Shown here in pieces: positions 9,092-17,547 of a stretch of 64,000 nt of DNA. A program made the translations under genes and the position numbers. The notes under the pieces are model-generated. The model made no database searches. It had not been told where the DNA came from and saw only the letters and a list, made by a program, of their open reading frames with translations. Within the stretch, counting starts at the first letter, position 1; every line of letters starts with the position of its first letter. Source of the DNA: Streptomyces changanensis (GTDB taxonomy: Bacteria > Actinomycetota > Actinomycetes > Streptomycetales > Streptomycetaceae); NCBI RefSeq assembly GCF_024600715.1, contig NZ_CP102332.1:5394001-5458000 (forward strand). Direction: 5' to 3'.

Positions 9092-10162
9092 CTACTGCGT
9101 GACCAGCCCCTTGGCGTCCCTGGCCAGCGCGGTGAGCCGCGAGATCGCCCGGAAGTACTTCTTCCGGTACCCGCCGTTCAGCATCTCGTCACTGAACAGC
9201 CGGTCGAAGGGCAGGCCGGACGCGAGGACCGGTATCTCCCGGTCGTACAGCCGGTCGGCGAGGACCACCAGGCGCAGCGCGGTCGACTGGTCGGGCACGG
9301 CCGTCACGCCGGTGAGGCAGACCGCCGCCACGTCCTCCGTGAGCGCCCCGTACCGGCTGGGGTGGACCCGCGCCAGGTGCTCCAGCAGCGCGGGGAAGTG
9401 ATCCAGGGAGGCGCCGGGCGTCGCACGCGCGACCCGGGTGACCTCCTCGTCCGCGTACGGCGGCGGGGCCTCGGGCAGCCCGCGGTGGCGGTAGTCCTCG
9501 CCGTCGATGCGCAGCGGCCGGAAGTGTGCGGACAGCCCCTGGATCTCGCGCAGGAAGTCGGCGGCGGCGAACCGGCCCTCGCCGAGCTTGCCGGGCAGCG
9601 TGTTGGAGGTGGCGGCGAGCGCCACGCCCGCCTCGACCAGCTTGCCGAGCAGCGTGGAGACCAGCACCGTGTCACCCGGGTCGTCCAGCTCGAACTCGTC
9701 GATGCACAGGAGCCGGTGGCCGCTGAGGGTCCGCACGGTCTGCTGGAACCCGAGCGCGCCGACGAGGTTGGTCAGCTCCACGAACGTGCCGAACGCCTTG
9801 AGCGCGGGCTCGGCGGGGGTGGCGTGCCACAGCGACGCCAGCAGGTGCGTCTTGCCGACGCCGTACCCGCCGTCGAGGTACACGCCGCGGGGGCCGGTGG
9901 GGGCGGCGGGCTTGCGGGAGAACCAGCGGCGCCTGCCCGTGCCGCTCGCGTGGGCCCCGCCGAGCCCCTCGGCGAAGGCGGCGAGCACCTCGACCGCCTC
10001 GGTCTGGCTCGGCTGGTTCGGGTCCGGGATGTAGGTGTCGAAGCGCACCCCGTCGAACCGCGGCGGCGGCACCATCTCGGCGACCAGGCGGTCGGCGGGG
10101 ACGTGCGGCTCGCGCGCGCACAGGGACAGCGGGACCGCTTCGGTCAGGGCACTCGTCGACAC
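9092..10162 (-). CDS. zapE: Cell division protein ZapE (AFG1-family ATPase)
   Basis: This AFG1/LACE1-type P-loop ATPase has a Walker A motif (GGYGVGKTHLL, near residue 110) and a Walker B motif (LLCIDEFELDDPGD). The sensor stretch ATSNTLP follows, and the FFRAIS-like C-terminal motif appears as KYFRAISRL. The family interacts with the divisome and helps quality control at the membrane. At 356 residues it is of normal length. It diverges from the RibD-like gene at 10199 with only 36 bases between the starts, so their promoters overlap. Confidence 0.9.
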   Translation of the reverse strand: MSTSALTEAVPLSLCAREPHVPADRLVAEMVPPPRFDGVRFDTYIPDPNQPSQTEAVEVLAAFAEGLGGAHASGTGRRRWFSRKPAAPTGPRGVYLDGGYGVGKTHLLASLWHATPAEPALKAFGTFVELTNLVGALGFQQTVRTLSGHRLLCIDEFELDDPGDTVLVSTLLGKLVEAGVALAATSNTLPGKLGEGRFAAADFLREIQGLSAHFRPLRIDGEDYRHRGLPEAPPPYADEEVTRVARATPGASLDHFPALLEHLARVHPSRYGALTEDVAAVCLTGVTAVPDQSTALRLVVLADRLYDREIPVLASGLPFDRLFSDEMLNGGYRKKYFRAISRLTALARDAKGLVTQ

Positions 10163-10198
10163 GCTCCCCACTGTAAGCGCCGTGCCAGACTGCTCGGC

Positions 10199-11080
10199 AT
10201 GCGACGCCTGTTCCCTGTGACCGACCAGACACCGCCCGTCCCCACCGGGCGCCCCGACGGCTCGACCGTGCCCGCCGGCGGGGCCGCGACCGGGACCGGG
10301 ACAGCCGCCGGGACCGCCGGCGTCCCCGGGGCCCCGGCCGAGGGGCGCGAGTGGTCCCTCGACGAGCTGGCGGAGGCGTACGCCTACCCGGCCACCGCCG
10401 CGCCCGCGGGCGGCGCCGCCTGGCTGCGGGCGAACATGGTCTCGTCCCTGGACGGCGCCGCCCAGCACGACGGCCGCTCGCAGCCGATCTCCTCCGCCGC
10501 CGACATGCGGATCTTCGGCACCCTGCGCGGACTCGCCGACGTCGTCGTGGTGGGTGCCGAGACCGTCCGTCTGGAGGGGTACCGGCCGGCCCGCGCGCGG
10601 GACGCCTTCGCCGCCCGGCGGGCCGCCGCCGGGCAGGGCCCCGCCCCGGCCGTCGCGGTGGTGAGCGCCTCCCTGGATCTGGACTTCTCGCTGCCGCTGT
10701 TCACCGCGCCGCTCGTGCCGACGTTGCTGCTGACGGGCGCGGCCGCCCCCGCCGACCGGGTCGGCCGGGCCCGGGAGGCCGGCGTGGAGGTCGTCGTCGC
10801 GGGCGACGGGGCGGGCGCGGAGCCCGCCCGGATCGTGGCGGAGCTCGCGGCGCGCGGGCTGACGCGGCAGCTCACCGAGGGCGGCCCGCGCCTGCTGGGT
10901 CAGTTCGTCGCCGCCGGGGTACTCGACGAACTGTGCCTCACCGTCTCGCCGACCCTCACCGCCGGGGACGCCCAGCGGATCGCGGGCGGGCCGTCCATGG
11001 CCGTCCCCGCGCGGTTCGCGCTGGCGTCGCTGCTGGAGGAGGACGGCTTCCTCTTCACCCGGTACCGGCGGAAGGGCTGA
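10199..11080 (+). CDS. RibD C-terminal-type pyrimidine reductase
   Basis: The protein has a low-complexity Gly/Thr/Ala-rich N-terminus (about residues 20-50). A RibD C-terminal/dihydrofolate-reductase-like domain follows, seen in NMVSSLDGAA near residue 80, VVVGAETVR, and LTEGGPRLLGQF near residue 225. Members reduce 5-amino-6-ribosylamino-pyrimidinone in riboflavin synthesis or act as stand-alone reductases of unknown substrate. No other rib gene is nearby. CAGACT lies about 10 bases ahead of the ATG with no Shine-Dalgarno sequence, suggesting a leaderless transcript. Confidence 0.85.
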   Translation: MRRLFPVTDQTPPVPTGRPDGSTVPAGGAATGTGTAAGTAGVPGAPAEGREWSLDELAEAYAYPATAAPAGGAAWLRANMVSSLDGAAQHDGRSQPISSAADMRIFGTLRGLADVVVVGAETVRLEGYRPARARDAFAARRAAAGQGPAPAVAVVSASLDLDFSLPLFTAPLVPTLLLTGAAAPADRVGRAREAGVEVVVAGDGAGAEPARIVAELAARGLTRQLTEGGPRLLGQFVAAGVLDELCLTVSPTLTAGDAQRIAGGPSMAVPARFALASLLEEDGFLFTRYRRKG

Positions 11081-11192
11081 TCCGGCGATCGGTATGAATT
11101 AGCCGTTCCGGTTACTTCCCGCCGGGCACACTTAACATCTCAGACCCCGTGCGGGCACGGGGAAGGATGGTTTCCGCAGAAGGGCTCCGAAG

Positions 11193-11663
11193 GTGTTCAC
11201 AAGCGTTCTGATGATCGAGAAACCGCTGTCCTCCACGGACGTGGACTTCGTCACGACCCTGCACGGGGACGAGGACGTCTCGTTCATCGTGCTCATGCAG
11301 CCCCGCGGCGACCAGGCCGACGCCCTGCTGCGCGCCATCGACGACGTCGCCGTCGGCGCGATCGGGGACGCCGCCCGGGAGGGGGAGGAGCCGTCCGGCG
11401 CGGAGGCCCGGGGCCCCGCGGAGACGGCCATGGACCTGTCCGTGCAGGCCCTGCGCGCCGCCGGCTGCGAGGCCGTGGGCCAGGTCGTCGCCGACCACCC
11501 TCTCGACAAGATGAAGGCCGTCGTGGAGGAGGCGCACGCCGACGAGGTGATCGTGCTGACCGCGCCCCACTACGTGGAGGAGTTCTTCCACCGGGACTGG
11601 GCCTCCCGCGCGCGTCACAAGGTCGGCGTACCGGTGCTCAAGCTGTTCGCCCACAACGAATAG
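11193..11663 (+). CDS. Conserved actinobacterial hypothetical protein (often labelled IGPS-like)
   Basis: This 156-residue soluble protein starts with GTG and has two alpha/beta halves. The second half (LDKMKAVVEEAHADEVIVLTAPHYVEEFFHRDWASRARHK in outline) looks like a universal-stress or nucleotide-binding Rossmann-like fold. Orthologues in Streptomyces are often annotated as indole-3-glycerol phosphate synthase, but no TIM-barrel or IGPS active-site motif is present. I treat that name as unsupported. It precedes murC by 42 bases on the same strand. Confidence 0.75.
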   Translation: MFTSVLMIEKPLSSTDVDFVTTLHGDEDVSFIVLMQPRGDQADALLRAIDDVAVGAIGDAAREGEEPSGAEARGPAETAMDLSVQALRAAGCEAVGQVVADHPLDKMKAVVEEAHADEVIVLTAPHYVEEFFHRDWASRARHKVGVPVLKLFAHNE

Positions 11664-11705
11664 GCTGGCCCCCTACGTACGACACACCCCCGGGGAGAGA
11701 TCCGC

Positions 11706-13100
11706 ATGGCACCCGCCATCCCTGCCGCAATGGAACGGCCGCACTTCATCGGCATCGGCGGCGCCGGAATGTCGGGCATCGCGAAGATCCTCGCCCAGCG
11801 CGGGGCCAAGGTCGCCGGCAGCGACGCGCGCGAGTCCGAGACCGCCGCGTCGCTGCGCGCCCTCGGCGCGACCGTCCACATCGGCCACGCCGCCCACCAC
11901 CTGGCCGACGACGCCAGCTGCGTCGTGGTCTCCAGCGCCATCCGCGCCGACAACCCCGAGCTGGCCCGCGCGCGGCAGCTCGCCGTCCCGGTCGTCCACC
12001 GCTCCGACGCCCTCGCCGCGCTCATGCGGGACCTGCGCCCGATCGCCGTCGCCGGCACCCACGGCAAGACGACCACCACGTCGATGCTGGCCGTCGCCCT
12101 GACGGAGCTGGGCCTCGACCCGTCGTACGCCATCGGTGGCGACCTCGCGGGCCCCGGCACCAACGCCCGGCACGGCGAGGGCGAGCTCTTCGTCGCCGAG
12201 GCGGACGAGAGCGACCGCAGCTTCCAGAAGTACGACCCCGAAGTCGCGCTCGTCCTCAACGTCGAGCTCGACCACCACGCGAACTACGCCTCGCTGGAGG
12301 AGATCCACGAGTCCTTCGAGGCGTTCGTCGCCCGCGTCCGCCCCGGCGGCACCCTCGTGGTCGGCGAGCACCCGGGCGCCCGGGAGCTGGCCGAGCGCGT
12401 CTCGGGCCGCCCGGAGCTGGAGGTCCTGCGGGTCGGCGAGGACGAGGGCGCCGACGCGTGGATCCGCCGCATCACCCCCCACGGCATGACGAGTGAGGTG
12501 ACCGTCGCCCTCGACGGCGTGGAGCACACCTTCACCGTCTCCGTCCCGGGCCGCCACTACGCCCACAACGCCGCCGCCGCGCTCGCCGCCGGCGCCCGCG
12601 TGGGCATCGACCCGGCCGACCTGGCCCGGGCCCTCACCGCCTACACCGGCGTCGGCCGCCGCCTCCAGCTCAAGGGCGAGGCCGCGGGCGTGCAGGTCGT
12701 CGACTCCTACGCCCACCACCCCACCGAGATGACCGCCGACCTGGAGGCGATGCGGGCCGCGGCCGGGACCGGCCGGCGCCTCCTGGTGGTCTTCCAGCCG
12801 CACCTGTTCTCCCGCACCCAGGAGCTCGGCACGGAGATGGGGCAGGCCCTCGCCCTCGCGGACGCCTCCCTCGTCCTGGACATCTACCCGGCCCGCGAGG
12901 ACCCGGTCCCGGGCGTGACCAGCGCTCTGATCAGCGACGCGGCCACCGCGGCGGGCGCCGCCGTCACACCGGTCCACGACAAGGCGTCCGTCCCCGACCT
13001 GGTCGCGGGAATGGCGCGCCCCGGCGACCTCGTTCTCACCATGGGCGCCGGCGACGTCACGGACCTCGGCCCGAGGATCCTCGCCCGCCTGGCGGACTGA
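11706..13100 (+). CDS. murC: UDP-N-acetylmuramate--L-alanine ligase
   Basis: MurC adds L-Ala to UDP-MurNAc with ATP in the cytosolic phase of peptidoglycan synthesis. The 464-residue protein has the N-terminal UDP-binding motif (FIGIGGAGMSGIA) at residue 15. The ATP-binding P-loop (AGTHGKTTTTSM) is near residue 117, the family motif NVELDHHANY near residue 180, and the C-terminal ligase-domain motif DSYAHHPTE near residue 330. A purine-rich Shine-Dalgarno sequence (GGGGAGAG) precedes the ATG. It lies away from the dcw cluster, as in other streptomycetes. Confidence 0.96.
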   Translation: MAPAIPAAMERPHFIGIGGAGMSGIAKILAQRGAKVAGSDARESETAASLRALGATVHIGHAAHHLADDASCVVVSSAIRADNPELARARQLAVPVVHRSDALAALMRDLRPIAVAGTHGKTTTTSMLAVALTELGLDPSYAIGGDLAGPGTNARHGEGELFVAEADESDRSFQKYDPEVALVLNVELDHHANYASLEEIHESFEAFVARVRPGGTLVVGEHPGARELAERVSGRPELEVLRVGEDEGADAWIRRITPHGMTSEVTVALDGVEHTFTVSVPGRHYAHNAAAALAAGARVGIDPADLARALTAYTGVGRRLQLKGEAAGVQVVDSYAHHPTEMTADLEAMRAAAGTGRRLLVVFQPHLFSRTQELGTEMGQALALADASLVLDIYPAREDPVPGVTSALISDAATAAGAAVTPVHDKASVPDLVAGMARPGDLVLTMGAGDVTDLGPRILARLAD

Positions 13101-13126
13101 CCCGAGCAGAGGGAGCTGAGCACACC

Positions 13127-13534
13127 ATGGCGTACGAGGTCGACAAGCCGGACGAGCAGTGGCGCACCGAGCTGAGCCCGCAGGAGTACCACGTCCTGCG
13201 CGAGGCCGGTACGGAGCCCGCCTTCACCGGCGAGTACACCGACACGAAGACCAAGGGGGTCTACTCCTGCCGCGCCTGCGGGGCCGAGCTCTTCACCTCG
13301 GAGACCAAGTTCGCCTCGCACTGCGGCTGGCCGTCCTTCTACGACCCGAAGGACGGCGCCGCCGTCGAGCTCGTGGAGGACCGCTCGTACGGCATGGCCC
13401 GCACCGAGGTGCGCTGCGCCCGGTGCGGCTCGCACCTGGGGCACGTCTTCGAGGGCGAGGGCTACCCGACCCCGACCGACCAGCGGTACTGCATCAACTC
13501 CGTCTCGCTGCGGCTCGCCCCCGACGAGGGGTGA
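13127..13534 (+). CDS. msrB: Peptide-methionine (R)-S-oxide reductase
   Basis: MsrB reduces the R epimer of methionine sulfoxide in proteins. The 135-residue protein has both zinc CxxC motifs (SCRACG and RCARCGS), the HCGWPSF substrate-pocket motif and the catalytic-cysteine motif RYCINSVSL at the C-terminus. It follows murC by 26 bases with its own Shine-Dalgarno sequence (AGAGGGAG). Confidence 0.96.
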   Translation: MAYEVDKPDEQWRTELSPQEYHVLREAGTEPAFTGEYTDTKTKGVYSCRACGAELFTSETKFASHCGWPSFYDPKDGAAVELVEDRSYGMARTEVRCARCGSHLGHVFEGEGYPTPTDQRYCINSVSLRLAPDEG

Positions 13535-13655
13535 CCGCGGCGCGCCCGGTGACGGGCGGGTGACGCCTCCCCGGTGGCGGTCGCGCGGCGGGTGCGCGGC
13601 GGGTGTGCGGCCACAGGCGTGCGGGCCGGGGCCCGCGCGCGGCGGCCGCGCCGCC

Positions 13656-14648
13656 TCAGTCGTGGGCCGCCGCCCCGGGCCGGGCCGGGAGGCCGCCCGC
13701 CGCGTGGACCTCCTCCACGGGCCGCGCCTCCGCCCGTGGCGCGCCCCACGCCTCCGCCGCGCGGACCGCCGCCGCGGCCTGCGCGCGCCCCATCGCCCCC
13801 CAGCCCAGCAGGTCCACCGCCTGCTGCGGCGTGACGAGCAGACGGGCGTACCGGATGTTCAGCGCCGGGTCGACGGCCGAGGGGCCCATCCCGGTCAGCG
13901 GGGCGGCGAAGCGGGTCCTGGCCACCGGCCGGCCGTCGTGCACGTCCGGCAGGTGGCCCAGGTACACGGGTTCGCCGGTGGTCACGGACGCCTCCTCGCC
14001 GGCCTCCCGCACCAGCGCCGCGGCCGGTGACGGGTCCTGCGGCTCGATGGTCCCGCCCGGCAGCTCCGCGTGGCCGTCGCGCGGGTCGACCAGCACGAGC
14101 ACCCGCCCGTCGGGCGCGAAGAGCCACCCCCACGCCTGACGGGGCGTCAACTGCGTGGGTACGGGCGTCCCCTCGTACCAGGGCAGCTCCTGCGCCGTCC
14201 TCGGCCGCCCGAAGAGCCCCAGCCGGTCCAGGACCGGGGCCGGCCCGGCGGGCCTCCCCTCCTCCAGCACCACCGGGCCCGCGCCGGCGACGCGCGCCCG
14301 CAGCGCGGCCAGCATCCGCCGCCCCTCGGCCGCCGGCAGCAGTCCGGCCGCGACGGCCGGCTCCACGCACGTGACCGGCCCCTCCACCCCGCCGAGTCCG
14401 GCGGCGTCGAGGCGACCGCCGTCGACGACGAGCCGTCCCTCGCAGCCGGCCGCCACCCGGTCGAAGACCAGGACCGGCCGCGCGGGCACCGTGCCGCACG
14501 GCAGGGACAGGGCGCAGCCGCAGGACGGCAGCGCCCACGGGCCGCCCCCGCCCGCCGGCCGTACCAGCAGCGGTCGCGCGCGCTCGTCGGTCACCAGCAC
14601 GCCGACGGTCGACCGCAGGACGGACGGGGGGTGGGGGGTCTCGAGCAC
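13656..14648 (-). CDS. NUDIX hydrolase domain protein
   Basis: The protein has a Nudix-like box around residue 215 (GGTIEPQDPSPAAALVREAGEEA in outline, with REAGEE the metal-binding helix). Residue spacing before the RE pair is one longer than canonical and the first Glu is replaced by Asp. The N-terminal 120 residues are a separate, unassigned domain. The GTG at 14648 is chosen because a GGAG lies 7 bases ahead; the frame is open further upstream but with Pro/Arg-rich shadow-like sequence. The substrate is unknown. Confidence 0.75.
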   Translation of the reverse strand: MLETPHPPSVLRSTVGVLVTDERARPLLVRPAGGGGPWALPSCGCALSLPCGTVPARPVLVFDRVAAGCEGRLVVDGGRLDAAGLGGVEGPVTCVEPAVAAGLLPAAEGRRMLAALRARVAGAGPVVLEEGRPAGPAPVLDRLGLFGRPRTAQELPWYEGTPVPTQLTPRQAWGWLFAPDGRVLVLVDPRDGHAELPGGTIEPQDPSPAAALVREAGEEASVTTGEPVYLGHLPDVHDGRPVARTRFAAPLTGMGPSAVDPALNIRYARLLVTPQQAVDLLGWGAMGRAQAAAAVRAAEAWGAPRAEARPVEEVHAAGGLPARPGAAAHD

Positions 14649-15041
14649 GGGCCGGCTCCAGGGTCTCGTCGTGGCGCCCGACCGCCGCCGGAGCGGCGAC
14701 CGGCCGGGACCGCTCGCGGTGCGGGCGCGGGGGCGGGTGCGGTGCGAGGGGGCGGTGGGGGTGGTGGGCGCGATGGGTGCGGTGCGCCCAAGATCGTAAC
14801 GCCACAGGGGAGTTGACGGAACGGCCTGCGACACCTGCCGGGCCCGCCCGCACACCCCCCGACCCTGGCATCTTGATGCAGTGGCACCTTACGGCCACAA
14901 GGGCGCTCTGGAGAGTCCCCGCGTGGCCGTGCCATTTTGAACGGGCGGCTACCGGGTGAATTCCCGGGGGACGGCACAGGAAGTCCCGCCGCCGAACGCA
15001 CCCACTGTCGTGCCAATGCCTTGGACGAACGAGGACCATCC
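14649..15041. other. Intergenic region between NUDIX gene and small peptide gene
   Basis: There are 393 bases between divergent genes. The first half is GC-rich low-complexity sequence with runs of gtg and ggg words. From about 14860 the base composition is more balanced, with a TTGATG at 14873 as a possible -35 element but no good -10. Nothing else is recognisable. Confidence 0.5.
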
Positions 15042-15194
15042 ATGCCGACCAGATTCATCGCTGCTCTCGCCTGCTCCACGGCCGCGTGCGTCGCCGTGTT
15101 GATCGTCGACCCCGCGAAGCGGACCGATGAGCTCCAGTCCTCTTCCGTCTCGAATGTCGTCGAGAACTCCGAGGACAGCTGGGGCTGGGACTGA
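15042..15194 (+). CDS. Small secreted or membrane peptide (50 aa), unknown
   Basis: The peptide begins MPTRFIAALACSTAACVAVLIV, a positively charged start followed by one hydrophobic segment long enough for a signal or single membrane helix. It ends in an acidic tail rich in Ser, Asn, Glu and Asp that finishes DSWGWD. A GAGGA lies 6 bases ahead of the ATG. It is 23 bases from the next gene, so the two are likely co-transcribed. I do not recognise the family. A short exported signal peptide or an accessory membrane peptide is possible. Confidence 0.6.
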   Translation: MPTRFIAALACSTAACVAVLIVDPAKRTDELQSSSVSNVVENSEDSWGWD

Positions 15195-15217
15195 AACACC
15201 GAACGGGGGGACGTCTG

Positions 15218-15928
15218 ATGGAAGACCGGGAACGACTGGCCGCGGACCTCGCGGAGCTGCCCCGGCTGTACGCCGAGATGGAGTACCTCATGGGGCCGGT
15301 CGCCACCGGCCCCCTTCAGCGGGTCAGTGGCACCAGGAGCACCGACCGCGTCTTCGACGAGGCCGCCGCGGCGGCCCGCTCCGCCATCGTGGGCGTGCTC
15401 GCCTCGTGGGCCGGTGTGGCGGTCGAGACCTACGGGCCGCCCGTGCCCGAGCGCCGGGTGCCCGAGCTCGCCGCGTTCCTCGCCCGTCACCTCGACCTGC
15501 TCGCAAACCACCCGGCCGTCGCCGACATGGCCGGGGAGATCGCGCAGGTCACCGACGGGGCGAGGCGGATCGCCCGGCCGGACGGCGTCCGCCGCATCCG
15601 GGTCGGTGCCTGCGTCAGGGACGGGTGCGGGGGCGAGGTCGTCGTCACCATGGGCGGCGGCGCCGACGGGTGGGCGCGGGACGTCCGCTGCGGGGCGGGC
15701 CACGTCTGGCAGCCGCACGAGTGGCTGGACCTGCGCGGCCGGATGGCCGCGGCGGAGCCCGCGCGGGCGGCCCGCCGGACGCTGCCCACCCGGCTCGCCG
15801 CCGTCGCCGTCGGGGTCTCCGAGGCGACCGTGCGCAAGTGGGCCAGCCGCGGCAAGCTCACCCGCCACGGCACGGCGACCCGCGCCGAATACGACCTCGA
15901 AGAATTGACCCTGCTCGCCGCCGGATAG
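15218..15928 (+). CDS. Putative DNA-binding protein with cysteine-rich middle and C-terminal HTH
   Basis: This 236-residue soluble protein has three visible parts. The N-terminal helical region runs to about residue 125. A short segment with cysteines (GACVRDGCGG and VRCGAGHVW, residues about 130-165) could bind a metal. The C-terminal helix-turn-helix (LAAVAVGVSEATVRKWASRGKLTRHG in outline) resembles MerR/excisionase-type domains in which a wing follows the recognition helix. It sits directly before the phosphonate cluster and could regulate it, or could belong to an independent peptide/regulator pair with the preceding gene. Confidence 0.65.
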   Translation: MEDRERLAADLAELPRLYAEMEYLMGPVATGPLQRVSGTRSTDRVFDEAAAAARSAIVGVLASWAGVAVETYGPPVPERRVPELAAFLARHLDLLANHPAVADMAGEIAQVTDGARRIARPDGVRRIRVGACVRDGCGGEVVVTMGGGADGWARDVRCGAGHVWQPHEWLDLRGRMAAAEPARAARRTLPTRLAAVAVGVSEATVRKWASRGKLTRHGTATRAEYDLEELTLLAAG

Positions 15929-15949
15929 CGCGGGACAGGAATCCACGCA

Positions 15950-15995
15950 GCCGAATGCGCGCATGAATTGACATCCGTTCATGCGCGGATTCGGC
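15950..15995. promoter_or_regulatory. Near-perfect 18-bp inverted repeat with TTGACA in its loop
   Basis: The arms 15950-15967 and 15978-15995 match at 17 of 18 positions as reverse complements (GCCGAATGCGCGCATGAA against GCCGAATCCGCGCATGAA). The 10-base loop TTGACATCCG contains a consensus -35 hexamer. The element can be a terminator for the gene ending at 15928, an operator, or both. It lies about 200 bases ahead of the first cluster gene. Confidence 0.6.
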
Positions 15996-16032
15996 ATGTC
16001 CGCATTCGTGGAAAAGCGGTTGTGGATCATGT

Positions 16033-16061
16033 TTGACAAGGGCGTGGGCGGGTGTCACGCT
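16033..16061 (+). promoter_or_regulatory. Candidate promoter of the phosphonate cluster's first operon
   Basis: A perfect TTGACA (16033-16038) is followed after 17 bases by CACGCT (16056-16061), a weak -10. It is 133 bases ahead of the first cluster gene, in a stretch of lower GC than the surroundings. Confidence 0.4.
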
Positions 16062-16193
16062 GGGGCCAGCGGAAGAAGTGTCGGAATTTACGGACCGACC
16101 CGCCTCGAACTCCTGATATCGGCACCGCCGGTGCGGTCGACCGCCGAGGCGCATTTCTCCGGATCAGCATCGGATCGCCGATTGGGTACGGTC

Positions 16194-17432
16194 ATGACTC
16201 TGGACTCGGACGACGCCACCCTGAAATCCCTCGAGGAGATCGAGCGGGCGCGGGCCGCCTGGGAGGACCGCCCCCGCCATTCCTCGCCCGACGCCGCGTA
16301 CCGCGCTTTCGTCGACGAGCTCCGCAGGGACGTCCCCTTCTACCGGGACGCGGGCGTGGAACTCCCCCTGACGGACCGGGCGGTACACCAGGAGAACGGC
16401 GAGCTGTTCCGCTCGCCGCGCGTCGCGGCGACGTACCGGCTCTCCTCCAGCGGGACCACCGGGAAGCCGCTCGAAGTGAGGCTCGACGACGCCGCCTGGT
16501 ACGCCGTCAATTACCGTTTCTTCGCGCAGATACGGGACGTCGCCGGGCTCCCCGCCGACCTCTTTCGGCGCGGTGAGCCGGCCGTCGTCTTCATCAGCAA
16601 CAAGCCCGGCCGCGCCAGTTTCGTCCGCCCGCTCCCGCCCCTGGGCAACGGCCTGTACGTACGCCTCCAACTCGGCGGCGCCGACGCGCTGCGGCTGTTC
16701 TCCCGGCTCCGCGCGCCGGTGCTCTACGGGAAGCCGACGTACCTGCTCGACCTGCGTGCCGCCCTGCTCCGGCAGGGCGCGGCCGAACCGCCCTGGACGC
16801 CCCGGCTGCTGCTCGTCAGCGGCGAGCCCCTGCACGACGACGACCGGCGCCGCCTCACCGACTACTTCCGGGCACCCGTCGTGGACGCCCTGGCGTCGAC
16901 CGAGGGCGGCCTCGTCGCCGCCACCACGCCCGACGCGCGCACCTACCGGGTCTTCGGCGAGAACGTCCGCCTGGAGGTCCTGGACGAGCACGGCGCGCCG
17001 CGCCCCGCCGGAGCGGGCGAGCTGGTGCTGACCAACCTCGTCAACCGCGGCACCTTCGTCGCCCGCTACCGCACCGGCGACCACGCCGAACTGGACACCG
17101 CCCCCGACGGCACCCAGCGGCTGCTGCGGCTGCGCGGACGCGAGCCGGGGACCCTGCGGTTCCGTACGGCGGAGCTGCCCGCCGAGACGGTGACCGGCGC
17201 CGTCGGCCACCTGCCCGGGCTCGGCGACTTCCAGGTCGACCTGCGCGACCCGGACCGGACCGTGCTGCGCTGGGCCCCCGAGCCCGGCCGCCCCGACGAG
17301 GAGGGGCTCCGGCGGGAGCTGCGCGCGGCCCTGGACCGCCTGCTGCCGGGCGAGGAGCCGCTGCTGGAGCGCCACGAGCGGATCACCCCGCCCGGGGGCA
17401 AGAAGCGGCGCTACCTGACCGCGCCCGCGTGA
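16194..17432 (+). CDS. PaaK-like adenylate-forming enzyme
   Basis: The protein resembles phenylacetate-CoA ligase/coenzyme F390 synthetase. It has the AMP-binding loop YRLSSSGTTGKP (residues 81-92), a central region with LYGKPTYLLDL, the SGEPLHDDDR and ALASTEGG stretches of the family, and a hinge motif RYRTGDHAEL near residue 300. At 412 residues it is of family length. Such enzymes activate a carboxylate as the acyl-adenylate and pass it to CoA or another nucleophile. As first gene of the cluster it may activate an amino acid or acyl unit for attachment to the phosphonate. The ATG at 16194 is the only start that gives a family-like N-terminus. The substrate is unknown. Confidence 0.82.
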   Translation: MTLDSDDATLKSLEEIERARAAWEDRPRHSSPDAAYRAFVDELRRDVPFYRDAGVELPLTDRAVHQENGELFRSPRVAATYRLSSSGTTGKPLEVRLDDAAWYAVNYRFFAQIRDVAGLPADLFRRGEPAVVFISNKPGRASFVRPLPPLGNGLYVRLQLGGADALRLFSRLRAPVLYGKPTYLLDLRAALLRQGAAEPPWTPRLLLVSGEPLHDDDRRRLTDYFRAPVVDALASTEGGLVAATTPDARTYRVFGENVRLEVLDEHGAPRPAGAGELVLTNLVNRGTFVARYRTGDHAELDTAPDGTQRLLRLRGREPGTLRFRTAELPAETVTGAVGHLPGLGDFQVDLRDPDRTVLRWAPEPGRPDEEGLRRELRAALDRLLPGEEPLLERHERITPPGGKKRRYLTAPA

Positions 17433-17547
17433 CCCCGCCCGCCCGCGGACCGGGCGCCGCCGGCACCGACGGCACCGACGGCACCGACCCCGCGACCATC
17501 CCGTCGCCCAGCGACCCCACCCACACCCGGCGGAAGCGACCGACCCC

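Noticed and set aside
11193..11663. Indole-3-glycerol phosphate synthase
   Set aside because: The protein is only 156 residues and shows no IGPS active-site motif; the common database name seems to be a legacy error.
13560..14030. Plus-strand frame after msrB
   Set aside because: It is antisense to the NUDIX gene, which has a Nudix-like box and a good ribosome-binding site.
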